A stretch of DNA of 64,000 nt from DATKAS01 sp963733765. GTDB taxonomy: Bacteria > Actinomycetota > Acidimicrobiia > Acidimicrobiales > DATKAS01. Under the pieces are notes generated by a model, which saw only the letters and a list, made by a program, of their open reading frames with translations, was not told the origin of the DNA and made no database searches. Below are positions 38,283-47,453 of the stretch, piece by piece. Position 1 is the first letter of the stretch; each line of letters begins with the position of its first letter. Position numbers and translations under genes: made by a program. Location: the NCBI GenBank assembly GCA_963733765.1, contig CAVTEI010000007.1, forward strand, positions 62,001-126,000, read 5' to 3'.

Positions 38283-39656
38283 ATGAAGCGCACGGCATTC
38301 GTCGCGTCATTCGCGATCGTCGCTCTGCTCGCGGCGGCGTGTGGCGGCCGCGACGACAGCGACTCGTCAGCCACAACGGGAGCAGAAGACTCGAGCGCCG
38401 CGACGACCGCTGCCTCGGCCGCGACGACCGCTGCGGCAGAACCGACTGAAGCGACCGATGTCGGCATCACCGCGACCGAGATCCACATCGGCGTCGTGGC
38501 CGACGTCGACACGCCTATCTCGCCGGGGCTGAGTCAGCCGCTGGTGTCCGCCGTCCAGGCGTGGGGTGATCAGATCAATGCGAACGGCGGGCTGGCGGGA
38601 CGGCAAGTCGTAGTGACGTTCTACGACTCGAAGCTCAACCCGGACGAGGCCGTCAACGCATACACCCAGGCGTGCGAGAACGAGTTCGCCACCGTCGGGT
38701 CCGGCGCGTTCGTGCTGCTCAATCCCGCGCCGATTCAGACGTGCGCTGACCAGAGTGGCAACGCCATCGGCCTGCCCGACATAGCGGCACTCGCGATCAG
38801 CCCAGGCGCGGCGACGTCGAGCACGACCTACGGGCTCATCCAAGCAGGCCAGGACTTCACCGCAGCCGAACCGACCTTCACGGTCGCGGAGTACGGCTGG
38901 GACTACATCGAGGGCGTGTTGGGCGGCGTTACCCCGAACATCCTCGGCATCGATCCGGGGGTGCCCGGCATCGGGCCCGGCATCCTCGCCGCAGGACAGG
39001 CGGCGATCGAGCGGGGATGGACGTTCGCGGGCAAGGTCGTGTATCCCGACGCCGCGCCGCAGTCGGAGGCGACGCCGATCATCCAACGGATCCAGAGCGA
39101 GGGCATCAACTGGGTGAGCAGCACCTCAGTGGCCGTCGCGAAGCTCATGGCCGAGGCGCGGGTGCAGGGCCTCGACATGACGAAGGTCATCTGGACGTGC
39201 ACGTCTCAGTGCCAATCGCCGTCATTCGCGACGACGAACGCAGAAGCCGTGGAAGGCCTTTACATCTCGCAGCTGCTGACGCCGTTCGACGAGACCGACG
39301 TGGAGGGAGTCGGCCTCTACCGCGAGGGTGTGACCGACGAACAGAACGTGTCGGCCAACGGCCAGACCGCGTACGCGGCTGCGCTCGCGTTCGAGGATCT
39401 CGTCGGTCGCATCGTCGAGACCGAGGGTGTGAACGGGCTCACCCGCCAGGCCCTGCTCGATCTCCTCGCGACGAGTCCTGAGGTGACGGCAAAGGGGATC
39501 TTGGCCGAGGGCACCGTTCTCGGCGAGCCAAACCCGTGTTGGGTGACCGTGCAGATCCAGGGCGGCGAGTTCGTGCGCATTGATCCGCAGGGCGTCGGCG
39601 AGTTCAACTGCGACCCGAACGCGGTCGTCTCGGTGACGGGCAACTTCACCGGCTGA
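38283..39656 (+). CDS. ABC transporter substrate-binding lipoprotein, branched-chain/aromatic type
   Basis: This is a lipoprotein of 457 residues. The signal peptide ends LLAAAC, with lipidated Cys20, followed by a Ser/Thr/Ala/Glu linker. The type I periplasmic-binding core starts VGITATEIHIGVVADVDTP. It is a close paralogue of the orphan at 14954 but differs in ligand-side segments. It is the first gene of an importer operon under element C, and its TGA is followed at once by an ATG (TGATG). The Leu/Ile/Val-type family also includes receptors for aromatic acids and amides, which would suit the neighbouring catabolic genes. Confidence 0.92.
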   Translation: MKRTAFVASFAIVALLAAACGGRDDSDSSATTGAEDSSAATTAASAATTAAAEPTEATDVGITATEIHIGVVADVDTPISPGLSQPLVSAVQAWGDQINANGGLAGRQVVVTFYDSKLNPDEAVNAYTQACENEFATVGSGAFVLLNPAPIQTCADQSGNAIGLPDIAALAISPGAATSSTTYGLIQAGQDFTAAEPTFTVAEYGWDYIEGVLGGVTPNILGIDPGVPGIGPGILAAGQAAIERGWTFAGKVVYPDAAPQSEATPIIQRIQSEGINWVSSTSVAVAKLMAEARVQGLDMTKVIWTCTSQCQSPSFATTNAEAVEGLYISQLLTPFDETDVEGVGLYREGVTDEQNVSANGQTAYAAALAFEDLVGRIVETEGVNGLTRQALLDLLATSPEVTAKGILAEGTVLGEPNPCWVTVQIQGGEFVRIDPQGVGEFNCDPNAVVSVTGNFTG

Positions 39657-39737
39657 TGCCGGATAGCCGGATCACCCGGCAGCGGTTCCGCGGCTTCGCG
39701 GTCGCCTTCGGGGCGACCGCGGTCGCGTTCTGGATCG

Positions 39738-41768
39738 GTGTCAGCCTCTGGGCGGGGACTCCGGTCACCTGGTCTCGCCTTCTCGAGCGCGACGGTCGCC
39801 GGTGTCGCGCTGGGAGCGATCTACGCGCTCGCCGCCACCGGGCTCGTGGTCACCTACACGACGAGCGGCATCTTCAACTTCGCGCAGGGCGCGATCGGCA
39901 TGTTGATGGCGTTCATCTACTGGCAGCTCACGCAGGAGTGGGGAGTCGCCGAGGTCCCCGCGATGCTCATCATCGTCTTGGTGATCGCGCCGGCGCTCGG
40001 CGTGTTCCTCGACCGGTTCGCGATGAGCCGAGCGGCGCGAAGCAGCCTCGTCGTCCAGCTCATGGCGACAGTCGCGCTCATGGTGTTCCTGATGGGCTTC
40101 GCCGCGTGGGTCTGGAACCAGAACCAGTCGCGCTCGGTCCCCTACCTGTTCGGCAATCGGGGCTTCCAGGTCGGCGACACGTTCGTGCTGTGGCACCGCT
40201 TCATCACGATTGCGTTGGGGATCGCGATCGCTGTGGGCCTCAAGGTGTTCCTCAGCCGTTCACGCATCGGCCTGTCGATGCGGGCGGTGGTCGACAGCCC
40301 GACGCTCGCCGCTCTGCACGGCGCGAAGCCCGAGCGGGCATCCTCGCTCGCATGGGCGATGGGATCGTCGCTCGCCGCGCTCGCGGGAATCCTCCTCGCG
40401 CCGGAGGTGCTGATGAGCATCGAGGGGCTCACGCTGCTGATCGTCAATGCCTTCGCCGCGGCGATCATCGGACGGCTCCGCAGCCTTCCCCTGACGATCG
40501 CCGGCGGCATCCTCATCGGACTGCTGTCGTCGTTCTCGCTCGCCTTTCTCGACTTCAGCGGCAGATGGTCCGGCGTCCCTCAGGCGATCCCGACGATCGT
40601 CCTCTTCGTCGCCCTGCTCGCGCTCCCCACTGCCCCGATCACCGTCGGTCGCAAGGCGGCTCGGTTGCACGCGCGTGTGCCGCAGCTCTGGGAAGCTGCG
40701 TTGGGCGGGTTCGTGCTCGTGCTTGCCTTGGGCGTCGCCGCATCGAGGGTGAGCGTGATCACCCAGAACCGGCTCACGAGCGGTCTGCTCGTGGCGCTCG
40801 TGCTCATCCCGCTCGTGCCGCTGATCGGGTGGAGCGGGCAGGTGGCGCTCGCTCCGCTCACATTCGCCGGCATCGGCGCCTATTACATGCTGGCGCACTC
40901 CCCCGACGGCGACTTGTGGGCATTGCTCATCGCCGGGGCCCTGGCGATACCGGTCGGCGCGCTGATCGCGCTTCCGGCGCTGCGCCTTCAAGGTCTCTAC
41001 TTCGCACTGGCGTCGGTCGCATTTGCGCGGGCGATGGAGCTGATCTTCTTCGCCCAGCCCGACGTGCTCGGGAGCCGCATCGAGGTCGTGCAGCGACCCG
41101 AGCTGTTCGGGATCTCGTTCAAGGGGCAACACGCGTTCCTCGTGCTTTGCGCGATCGTGTTCGCGCTGATGATGACCACGCTCGTCGCGGTGAGGCGCAG
41201 TCGGCACGGACGTCGCTTCGTTGCGATGCGCGACAGCTCGGCCGCGTGCACGACCATCGGCCTCGACGTTCGCAAGATCAAGCTCGAGGTGTTCTGCCTC
41301 TCCGCGGCGATGGGCGCTGTCGCAGGCGGGCTGCTCGCCATGCAGCGCGGCACTCCCTCCGCGACCGACTTCGGCATGTTCCCGGGGATCGGGTTGGTGC
41401 TGTTCCTGGTGATGGGGGGTGTGACGCTTCTCGCCGGCGCGCTTTTCGCAGGGTGGGCGAACTTTCTCTTCGCCTGGTTCGCCGCGGCGTGGACCGGCGG
41501 CGTCTTCACCGCGATCACCCGGCTCGGCCCCGGTGGCCTCGCGGGAGGAGTCAGCCAGAACCCGAATGGCATCGCGGGTGAGATGAGCAAGGGCTTCTCG
41601 CGGGCGCTGCCGTGGCGACCCGACGCCCGTGCGGCCGCGGCGGCGCAGGCGCGCGTCAAGCACGGCGTCGATCCGGCGCGCCTCGGACTCGACGAGCCTT
41701 TCACCGACGGCGACCTGCGACGCATCGACGACCTCCTCGGCGTTCCCGCCGATCTCCGGTCCGGTTGA
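39738..41768 (+). CDS. Fused LivH-LivM branched-chain-type ABC permease
   Basis: This single polypeptide of 676 residues carries both inner-membrane permease domains. The LivH-like half has ATVAGVALGAIYALAATGLV and TSGIFNFAQGAIGM. The LivM-like half, from about residue 340, has LIGWSGQVALAPLTFAGIGA and GLYFALASVAFARAMELI. A hydrophilic Arg/Ala-rich tail of about 60 residues follows the last helix. The GTG at 39738 gives an uninterrupted frame. Alternatively translation starts at ATG 39656, which overlaps the binding-protein stop and encodes another hydrophobic stretch, with a +1 shift near 39785. The two halves are usually separate genes. Confidence 0.87.
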   Translation: MSASGRGLRSPGLAFSSATVAGVALGAIYALAATGLVVTYTTSGIFNFAQGAIGMLMAFIYWQLTQEWGVAEVPAMLIIVLVIAPALGVFLDRFAMSRAARSSLVVQLMATVALMVFLMGFAAWVWNQNQSRSVPYLFGNRGFQVGDTFVLWHRFITIALGIAIAVGLKVFLSRSRIGLSMRAVVDSPTLAALHGAKPERASSLAWAMGSSLAALAGILLAPEVLMSIEGLTLLIVNAFAAAIIGRLRSLPLTIAGGILIGLLSSFSLAFLDFSGRWSGVPQAIPTIVLFVALLALPTAPITVGRKAARLHARVPQLWEAALGGFVLVLALGVAASRVSVITQNRLTSGLLVALVLIPLVPLIGWSGQVALAPLTFAGIGAYYMLAHSPDGDLWALLIAGALAIPVGALIALPALRLQGLYFALASVAFARAMELIFFAQPDVLGSRIEVVQRPELFGISFKGQHAFLVLCAIVFALMMTTLVAVRRSRHGRRFVAMRDSSAACTTIGLDVRKIKLEVFCLSAAMGAVAGGLLAMQRGTPSATDFGMFPGIGLVLFLVMGGVTLLAGALFAGWANFLFAWFAAAWTGGVFTAITRLGPGGLAGGVSQNPNGIAGEMSKGFSRALPWRPDARAAAAAQARVKHGVDPARLGLDEPFTDGDLRRIDDLLGVPADLRSG

Positions 41769-43246
41769 TGGCTGTCCTCGAGATCACCGGCGCGAGCGTC
41801 CGCTTCGGCGGGCTCATGGCCCTGAGCAACGTGACGATGTCGGCCGAAGCCAGACAGATCACCGGCCTGATCGGCCCCAACGGCGCCGGCAAGACGACGC
41901 TCTTCAACGTCATCAACGGATTGCAGGTGCCCCAGTCGGGACGCGTGATCCTCGATGGTCACGACGTGACCAACACGTCGGCGTACAAGCGGGCACGCCT
42001 CGGGCTCGCTCGTACCTTCCAGCGCCTCGAGGTGTTCGATTCGTTGACGGTCCGGGAGAACATCCAAGTCGCGGCGGAGTCGAAGGGCGACATGGCCGAG
42101 GTCGATCGTGTCATCGATCTCGTCGGCCTGCGCGAGGTCGCCGATGCACCTGTCGACACACTGCCGACGGGACTGGCTCGACTCGTCGAGCTGTGCCGCG
42201 TGGTCGCGACGAGGCCCAAGGTGCTGCTGTGTGACGAGAGCTCGTCGGGACTCACCGACGAGGAAACCCGTGTCGTGGGCAGCGTGATCCGTCGAGTGGC
42301 GGCAGAGGGCGTCGCGGTGTTGCTGGTCGAGCACGACATGTCGTTCGTGATGGGCACGTGCGATGTCATCTACGTCCTCAACCTCGGCGTGAAGATCGCC
42401 AAGGGCACGCCGGCCGAGATCCAGGGGAATGGCGAGGTGCGTGTCGCGTACCTCGGAGAAGCCAAAGACGAGGCCGCGCCTCGCACTCGCGCCGTTGCTC
42501 ATCTCCGTGAGCTCGAAGAAGTGCCGCGGGCTCCGATCGTGGAGCTGCGCGACGTACACGCGGGCTACGGGGCGATCAACGTGCTGCATGGCGTGTCGTT
42601 GGCCGTCGCGCCCGGCGAGGTGTTCGCGCTGCTCGGCCCGAACGGCGCCGGCAAGTCCACGACCCTCAAAGTGCTGAACGGCGAGGTGCGACCGTCGAGC
42701 GGCGACGTGCTGCTCTGCGGGGAATCCGTCCTCGGCGTGTCGATGGACGCATTGGCGAGAGCGGGCTTGTGCACGATCCCTGAGGGGCGAGGTGTTTTTC
42801 CGAACCTCACAGTGGACGACAACCTGCGGATGTCGACGTTCACCGGTACGCCGCTCGCCGACATCCGCGAGCGGGCATTCACCCAGTTCCCCCGGCTGAG
42901 CGAGCGGCGAAAGCAGCTTGCGGGCACGCTGTCCGGCGGTGAGCAGCAGATGCTCTCCCTCGCTCGCGCGCTCGTCGTCGATCCCGCCGTCCTCGTCATC
43001 GACGAGCTGTCGATGGGCCTCGCGCCGATCATCGTGGAGCGGCTCTACGAGATCGTCGCCGAGGTCGCCGAGAGCGAGGCGATCGCGATCCTGATCATCG
43101 AGCAGTTCGCCCACGATGTCCTGGGTGTCGCGACGAAAGCCGGCGTGATGCTGCACGGCCGGCTCGTGACGTTCGGCACGCCCGACGAGATCGCGCTCAC
43201 GATCTCCGATGCCTACCTGGCGTCGTCAGCGGAGGAGCTCGCGTGA
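41768..43246 (+). CDS. Fused LivG-LivF ABC ATPase
   Basis: This protein of 492 residues contains two ATPase domains. Each has a Walker A motif, LIGPNGAGKTT (about 39) and LLGPNGAGKST (about 291). The second domain has a standard signature, LSGGEQQMLSLARAL, and Walker B VLVIDELSMGL. The first has LPTGLARLVELCRVV and VLLCDESSSGL, departing from the usual LivG signature, so one composite site may be impaired. The start is ATG at 41768, overlapping the permease stop. With fused permeases, this importer would be built from three chains instead of five. Confidence 0.92.
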   Translation: MAVLEITGASVRFGGLMALSNVTMSAEARQITGLIGPNGAGKTTLFNVINGLQVPQSGRVILDGHDVTNTSAYKRARLGLARTFQRLEVFDSLTVRENIQVAAESKGDMAEVDRVIDLVGLREVADAPVDTLPTGLARLVELCRVVATRPKVLLCDESSSGLTDEETRVVGSVIRRVAAEGVAVLLVEHDMSFVMGTCDVIYVLNLGVKIAKGTPAEIQGNGEVRVAYLGEAKDEAAPRTRAVAHLRELEEVPRAPIVELRDVHAGYGAINVLHGVSLAVAPGEVFALLGPNGAGKSTTLKVLNGEVRPSSGDVLLCGESVLGVSMDALARAGLCTIPEGRGVFPNLTVDDNLRMSTFTGTPLADIRERAFTQFPRLSERRKQLAGTLSGGEQQMLSLARALVVDPAVLVIDELSMGLAPIIVERLYEIVAEVAESEAIAILIIEQFAHDVLGVATKAGVMLHGRLVTFGTPDEIALTISDAYLASSAEELA

Positions 43247-44436
43247 TCGATCCTCATCCTGTGCTTGTCGTCGGTGCGGGCCCGGTCGGCATGACGGCGG
43301 CGCTTGCGTTGCGGGCCAAGGGGCTGCCGGTGACGGTGCTCGAGGCCGAACCGGAGGACCGGGAGCGTCCCGGGAGCCGAGCGATCTTCATCCATCGCGA
43401 GTCGCTCGAGCACGTCGAGTCGATCAGCGAGGGCCTCGGTTGGGAGATCGCGCGCAACGGGCTCGTGTGGACGACGAAGAAGACCTACTACGGCGAAGAC
43501 CTGGTCTACGAGCGCACCTATCCCCCGCCGGACCCGGCGCGCCTCCCCCACTCGACGAATTTGTCGCAAGTCCTGATCGAGCGGCTGCTCTCCGATGCCT
43601 GCAAGCGCGGCGGAGTCGAGTTCGCATGGGAGCAGGAGCTGGTGTCGTCAGTGACATCCGCGGACGGGGTCGTGCTGCAGACCGCGGGAGGCGATGAGTG
43701 GCACGCGTCGCACGTGATCGGTGCGGACGGAGCGCGTTCGGTCGTTCGGTCGTCGGCCGGGATCGAGCTCGAGGGACCCCGCATCGAGGATTCGTTCGTC
43801 ATCGTCGACGTTGCCGAGGACGACAGCTCGCCGCTGTTGCCGGAGCGCGTCTTCTACTACGAGCATCCGGCCGTCCACGGGCGCAACGTGCTGCTCGTGC
43901 CGTTCGCGGGCGGCATCCGCGCCGACCTCCAGCTTCGGCCCGACGACGACCCTGAGGAGTTCAACGATCCCGAGGGCGTGCGCAACTGGATCGCGCGTGT
44001 GCTCCCGCAGAAGTACGTCGACCGCGTCAGCTGGGTCTCGACCTATCGCTTCTATCAAGTCGTCGCGTCTGCCTTCACCGACGAGCACCGACGGATCGCG
44101 CTCGTCGGCGAGGCGGCCCATCTCTTCGCACCGTTCGGTGCCCGTGGCCTCAACTCAGGCATCCCCGACGCGTTGATGGCGGCTCGGGCCGTCGTCGAAG
44201 CGACGCCGGCCGCGATAGACCACTTCGCCTCGACACGCCGCGAGGCCGCCCTCTACAACCGAGACGCCTCGAGCACGGCCCTTCGGCACATGCAGGCAAA
44301 CGGAATGCCGATCCGGTTGAAGCGGAAGATCAAGGCCGCGATCGCGAGACGGGGGATCGCCGCGGGCTCGTGGCTCGACTCATCACCGTTCGGACCGCGG
44401 GCCGCCGAGCACAAGACCGAGACCGGCTCGTACTGA
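43243..44436 (+). CDS. FAD-dependent aromatic monooxygenase (PheA/TfdB/MhpA group)
   Basis: This is a 397-residue group A flavoprotein hydroxylase using NAD(P)H. FAD-binding motifs are VVGAGPVGMTAALAL (about 8-22), the DG motif VIGADGARSVVR (about 160) and the GD-type motif IALVGEAAHLFAPFGARGLN (about 286), where GE replaces GD. The start is GTG at 43243, overlapping the ATPase stop (GTGA), so it is translated with the importer. Hydroxylation of the imported aromatic compound is the obvious suggestion. It is shorter than phenol hydroxylases because the C-terminal thioredoxin-like domain is absent. Confidence 0.87.
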   Translation: MIDPHPVLVVGAGPVGMTAALALRAKGLPVTVLEAEPEDRERPGSRAIFIHRESLEHVESISEGLGWEIARNGLVWTTKKTYYGEDLVYERTYPPPDPARLPHSTNLSQVLIERLLSDACKRGGVEFAWEQELVSSVTSADGVVLQTAGGDEWHASHVIGADGARSVVRSSAGIELEGPRIEDSFVIVDVAEDDSSPLLPERVFYYEHPAVHGRNVLLVPFAGGIRADLQLRPDDDPEEFNDPEGVRNWIARVLPQKYVDRVSWVSTYRFYQVVASAFTDEHRRIALVGEAAHLFAPFGARGLNSGIPDALMAARAVVEATPAAIDHFASTRREAALYNRDASSTALRHMQANGMPIRLKRKIKAAIARRGIAAGSWLDSSPFGPRAAEHKTETGSY

Positions 44437-44446
44437 GCGCAGAGTC

Positions 44447-45364
44447 TCAGCGGCGGCGCGCCGCGTCCGCCGTCGTGAGGTGATGTGCCGCCTTCGCGAG
44501 CCCCGGCTCGTGCTCCGCGAGGATCTGCTGGAACCGCATCTCTGCGAGAGGGCCGAGCGCGTCGTACACGCGGGCAAAGATCGCCTGTGCTTCGCGCCGC
44601 GGCCAGCCAGCGGGCAGCACGTCCTCGGGCAGCTCGGGATCGAGGTTTGGGAACTGTCGCCACACGTCCATCACGCGAGTGCGGGCCACCATCGCCTCCG
44701 CGGCACCAACGTCGCCCTCGTCGACGCGGTCGAGCAGCGGACCGAACTCTTTGATGAACTCCCCATAGCTCGCCCGAAGCTCGTCGAGATCCCAGGCGCT
44801 GAGTGGGTCGCCGCCGTTCACGGCGTGCACCACGCGGCCGACCAGCACGGTGGCGCTTGCCACGCCCAGCTCCTCGAGCAGCGCCGCCGTCTCGCCCAGC
44901 TCTGCCCGCGGGGACACCCATGCACCGTCGTACAGCGGTGCGAAACCCAGCCAGCGGAGTCGGGTGCGCAAGACGTGGCGAACGTCTCGTTGATCCTCCG
45001 GGACCGAAAAGATCACCACTGACCACGACCCATCCCACGGCCGGTCGTCGACACCGAAGCCGGTGATGCGCGCGAAGCCCGCGTTCAGCACTCGCTCTGC
45101 TTTTGCGGTGAGCCCGTAGAAGGTGCGGCGCCCATCTCGCGAGGAGTCCAACAGGCCGCGCCGGGCGAGGCGGCTGAGCGCAGCCCGCGCACTCGTGGAC
45201 GTGATGTCGAACTCGTTGGCGACGGCGACCAGCCCCGCTGAGGGAAGGTGCTCCTTGCGGCCCGACCAATAGTCACCGAGAAGCGTGACGATGAGGTGCT
45301 GGGGGTTCGCCCCGGTTTGGATGCGCGGCAGGTTCACTCGATCGGAGACCTGCGAACCAGCCAT
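44447..45364 (-). CDS. PaaX-family transcriptional regulator
   Basis: This is a protein of about 305 residues with the PaaX architecture: an N-terminal winged helix (LIVTLLGDYWSG, then TSTSARAALSRLARRGLLD), a central WSVVIFSVPEDQRDVRHVLR domain and a C-terminal helical domain with FPNLDPELPEDVLPAGWP. PaaX represses phenylacetate genes and responds to phenylacetyl-CoA; relatives sense other aryl-CoAs. The start is ATG 45364 (TTG 45373 is the alternative). An inverted repeat sits just upstream. Given boxCB and CoA-forming enzymes in the window, an acyl-CoA effector is a reasonable guess, and this is the main rival to the TetR at 10028 as regulon controller. Confidence 0.9.
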   Translation of the reverse strand: MAGSQVSDRVNLPRIQTGANPQHLIVTLLGDYWSGRKEHLPSAGLVAVANEFDITSTSARAALSRLARRGLLDSSRDGRRTFYGLTAKAERVLNAGFARITGFGVDDRPWDGSWSVVIFSVPEDQRDVRHVLRTRLRWLGFAPLYDGAWVSPRAELGETAALLEELGVASATVLVGRVVHAVNGGDPLSAWDLDELRASYGEFIKEFGPLLDRVDEGDVGAAEAMVARTRVMDVWRQFPNLDPELPEDVLPAGWPRREAQAIFARVYDALGPLAEMRFQQILAEHEPGLAKAAHHLTTADAARRR

Positions 45365-45384
45365 CAGTGACAACGATACTGATG

Positions 45385-45399
45385 CGAACGTCTCGTTCG
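45385..45399. promoter_or_regulatory. Perfect inverted repeat upstream of the PaaX-like gene
   Basis: CGAACG (45385-45390), TCT and CGTTCG (45394-45399) form a perfect 6-6 dyad 21 bases upstream of the preferred ATG. It could be an autoregulatory operator. It differs from the GACA-N7-TGTC regulon element and from the PaaX operator sequence I know from E. coli. Confidence 0.45.
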
Positions 45400-45434
45400 A
45401 GGAAGCGTCATGGTCAGAAGCGGTGTGCCATCCA

Positions 45435-46622
45435 TCAAACGCTCGCGTTCACGGGAAGCTCGATGCCGCGAAGCTGCTCCGCCCTCCACTTCTGGTGCTG
45501 CTCGTCACGGTCGCGGAATTCGGGGAGCACCTCAGTGGCGAGCAGCTCGATCGACTCGATGATGTGTTCGTGGCGGGTGTCACCGTTCTGCATGGCGAAG
45601 CCAGCGAAGTCGACGTTCGTGTCCTCGATGAGGCGGAGCTTCGCCCTCACGGTCTCCGGGCTGCCGATCAGATTCGCCGCGGGATTGTTCGGAAAGCCCG
45701 GCACCGGAGCACCCGGCGCGAGGTCACGCTTGACGGCCGCGAGCTCGCGGTTCAAGTGGTTACCCTCGTGCCCGACGAGCTGCCCTGATCGAAAGATCGA
45801 GTAGGAGAAGAAGTCGACTCCCTCCTCGGCTCGGGCCTCCGCCTCGCCGTCACTCGGTGCCACCAACGTCGTCGAGAACGCTCCTACCGCGGGGTTCGCC
45901 GCCTTGCCGATCGGGGTGATGCCGTTGCGCACGCCCTCCCAGTACTGCTCAACGCACGCTTGGACCAGCTCGGGGCCGAAGAGGGCGAGGATGAGGCAGC
46001 CCACTCCAGTGGAGCCGAGCTCATGACACAGGTCGACGCGGGTGGTCGAGCGCCAGATCGGAGGATGGGGCCGCTGCGCCGGTCGCGGCACGACCGTCAC
46101 CGCTGGCATCTGCAGGTACTCGCCTTCGAAGCCGGGATACGGGTCTTCGCTCAACATGCGGAGACACTCGCGCGTGCACTCGCGCCACATGTCGTGACCG
46201 AACGCGAGGAGCTTGTCGGTCTCGCCGTCCAGGCCATGGAGGATCGGAGGATGCTCGTTCGGATTACCGGCCCCCGTGCCGAGCTCGTACCGCCCGCGTG
46301 ACAACACGTCGATCGTGGCCGCCCGCTCCGCGACGCGTGCCGGATGATTGTGCCGCGTAACCATCTGCGTGATGCCGCTGCCGATGCGGATCTGCTTCGT
46401 GCGCTGGCTGATCGCACCCATGATCACCTCAGGGGCGGACACCTGCGTGTACTCGCCGAGGAAGTGGTGCTCGCCGATCCAGACGTAGTCGAAGCCGAGC
46501 CGGTCGGCGAGCTCGACCTGGTCCAAGATCTCGTGGAAGCGCTTGACCTGTTGACCCTCGTCCCAGTCGTCATTGTCGAGCGGCTTCGGCAGGTGCCCGA
46601 GATAGAAGAGGCCGAACTTCAC
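45435..46622 (-). CDS. LLM-class flavin-dependent oxidoreductase
   Basis: This is a luciferase-like protein of about 395 residues. It starts KFGLFYLGHLPKPL. The core blocks are YVWIGEHHFLGEYTQVSAPE, RVAERAATIDVLSRGRYELG and NLIGSPETVRAKL. The start is GTG at 46622, overlapping the stop of the fumarylacetoacetase-fold gene (GTGA). A longer upstream frame is the shadow of that gene. A C-terminal charged tail (EFRDRDEQHQKWRAEQL) distinguishes it from the other LLM proteins here. Confidence 0.88.
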   Translation of the reverse strand: MKFGLFYLGHLPKPLDNDDWDEGQQVKRFHEILDQVELADRLGFDYVWIGEHHFLGEYTQVSAPEVIMGAISQRTKQIRIGSGITQMVTRHNHPARVAERAATIDVLSRGRYELGTGAGNPNEHPPILHGLDGETDKLLAFGHDMWRECTRECLRMLSEDPYPGFEGEYLQMPAVTVVPRPAQRPHPPIWRSTTRVDLCHELGSTGVGCLILALFGPELVQACVEQYWEGVRNGITPIGKAANPAVGAFSTTLVAPSDGEAEARAEEGVDFFSYSIFRSGQLVGHEGNHLNRELAAVKRDLAPGAPVPGFPNNPAANLIGSPETVRAKLRLIEDTNVDFAGFAMQNGDTRHEHIIESIELLATEVLPEFRDRDEQHQKWRAEQLRGIELPVNASV

Positions 46623-47440
46623 ACGCGCTCCCGGCGGCAGACGTTGCGGCACTCGCCAAGACCGGCGATGCGGGTGACCATCACCGCGCCGTCTTCGAGG
46701 AACGATCCCGACGCCATGCCCACACCACCCGGCGTGCCAGTTGCGATGACGTCGCCAGGCTCGAGCGTGTGGATGATCGACGCGTACGCCACCAGAGCGG
46801 CCGGGCCGAATACGAGGTCGGACGTGTCCGCCTTCTGCTTCTGCGCGCCGTCGACTTCGCACGCGATCTCTCGGCTCGGCCCCGGCGACTCGTCGGCGGT
46901 CACCAACCACGGCCCGAGCGGGGTGGATCGCTCCCAGGTCTTGCCCTGCAGGAACTGGCTCGTGCGCATCTGGAAGTCACGGACGGACACGTCGTTCATG
47001 ATCGTGTAGCCCGCGATGTGCTCAGCGGCCTTCTCCTCTGGGATACGACGGCCGCGCTTGCCGATGACCACCGTCAGCTCCGCCTCCCAGTCCACCTTCT
47101 GCGACTCGGCCGCGAGCATCACGTCGTCGTGAGCGCCGACCAATGACGAGGTGAACTTCGAGAACAGGGTCGGGTATGACGGCAGCTCGTTGCCGGTCTC
47201 GAGCACGTGGCTGCGGTAGTTCAGGCCGACGCACAGGATCTTGTCGGGGGCGGGGATGAGCGGCGCGTAGTCGAGACCCTCGATCGGCCGCCGGGAGCCG
47301 TCCGCCCCCGCTGCCCACTGTTGCCAGTCCTCGCGCTCGAGGACGGCGCGCACGTCAACGACGCCGAGGTCGATCGCCTCGTCGCCCTCGATGCGCACGG
47401 CGTGTGTCGCTCGCCCATCGCGGATGGTTGCCAACTTCAC
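46619..47440 (-). CDS. Fumarylacetoacetate hydrolase-fold acylpyruvase
   Basis: This is a 273-residue hydrolase of beta-diketones. Landmarks are KILCVGLNYRSHVLETG (about 67), the metal ligands Glu119 and Glu121 in VDWEAELTVVIGK, Asp150 in YTIMNDVSVRD, and the C-terminal PGDVIATGTPGGVG. The length and motif set match fumarylpyruvate/acylpyruvate hydrolases. As gentisate dioxygenase (19212) makes maleylpyruvate, cleavage of fumarylpyruvate to fumarate and pyruvate would complete that route, although the gene lies 26 kb away. The start is GTG at 47440, with AGGAGA upstream. Confidence 0.88.
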   Translation of the reverse strand: MKLATIRDGRATHAVRIEGDEAIDLGVVDVRAVLEREDWQQWAAGADGSRRPIEGLDYAPLIPAPDKILCVGLNYRSHVLETGNELPSYPTLFSKFTSSLVGAHDDVMLAAESQKVDWEAELTVVIGKRGRRIPEEKAAEHIAGYTIMNDVSVRDFQMRTSQFLQGKTWERSTPLGPWLVTADESPGPSREIACEVDGAQKQKADTSDLVFGPAALVAYASIIHTLEPGDVIATGTPGGVGMASGSFLEDGAVMVTRIAGLGECRNVCRRERV

Positions 47441-47453
47441 TCTCGGTCTCCTC

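Noticed and set aside
40997..43156. A 719-codon minus-strand frame
   Set aside because: Antisense to the fused permease and ATPases, whose motifs are unmistakable on the plus strand.
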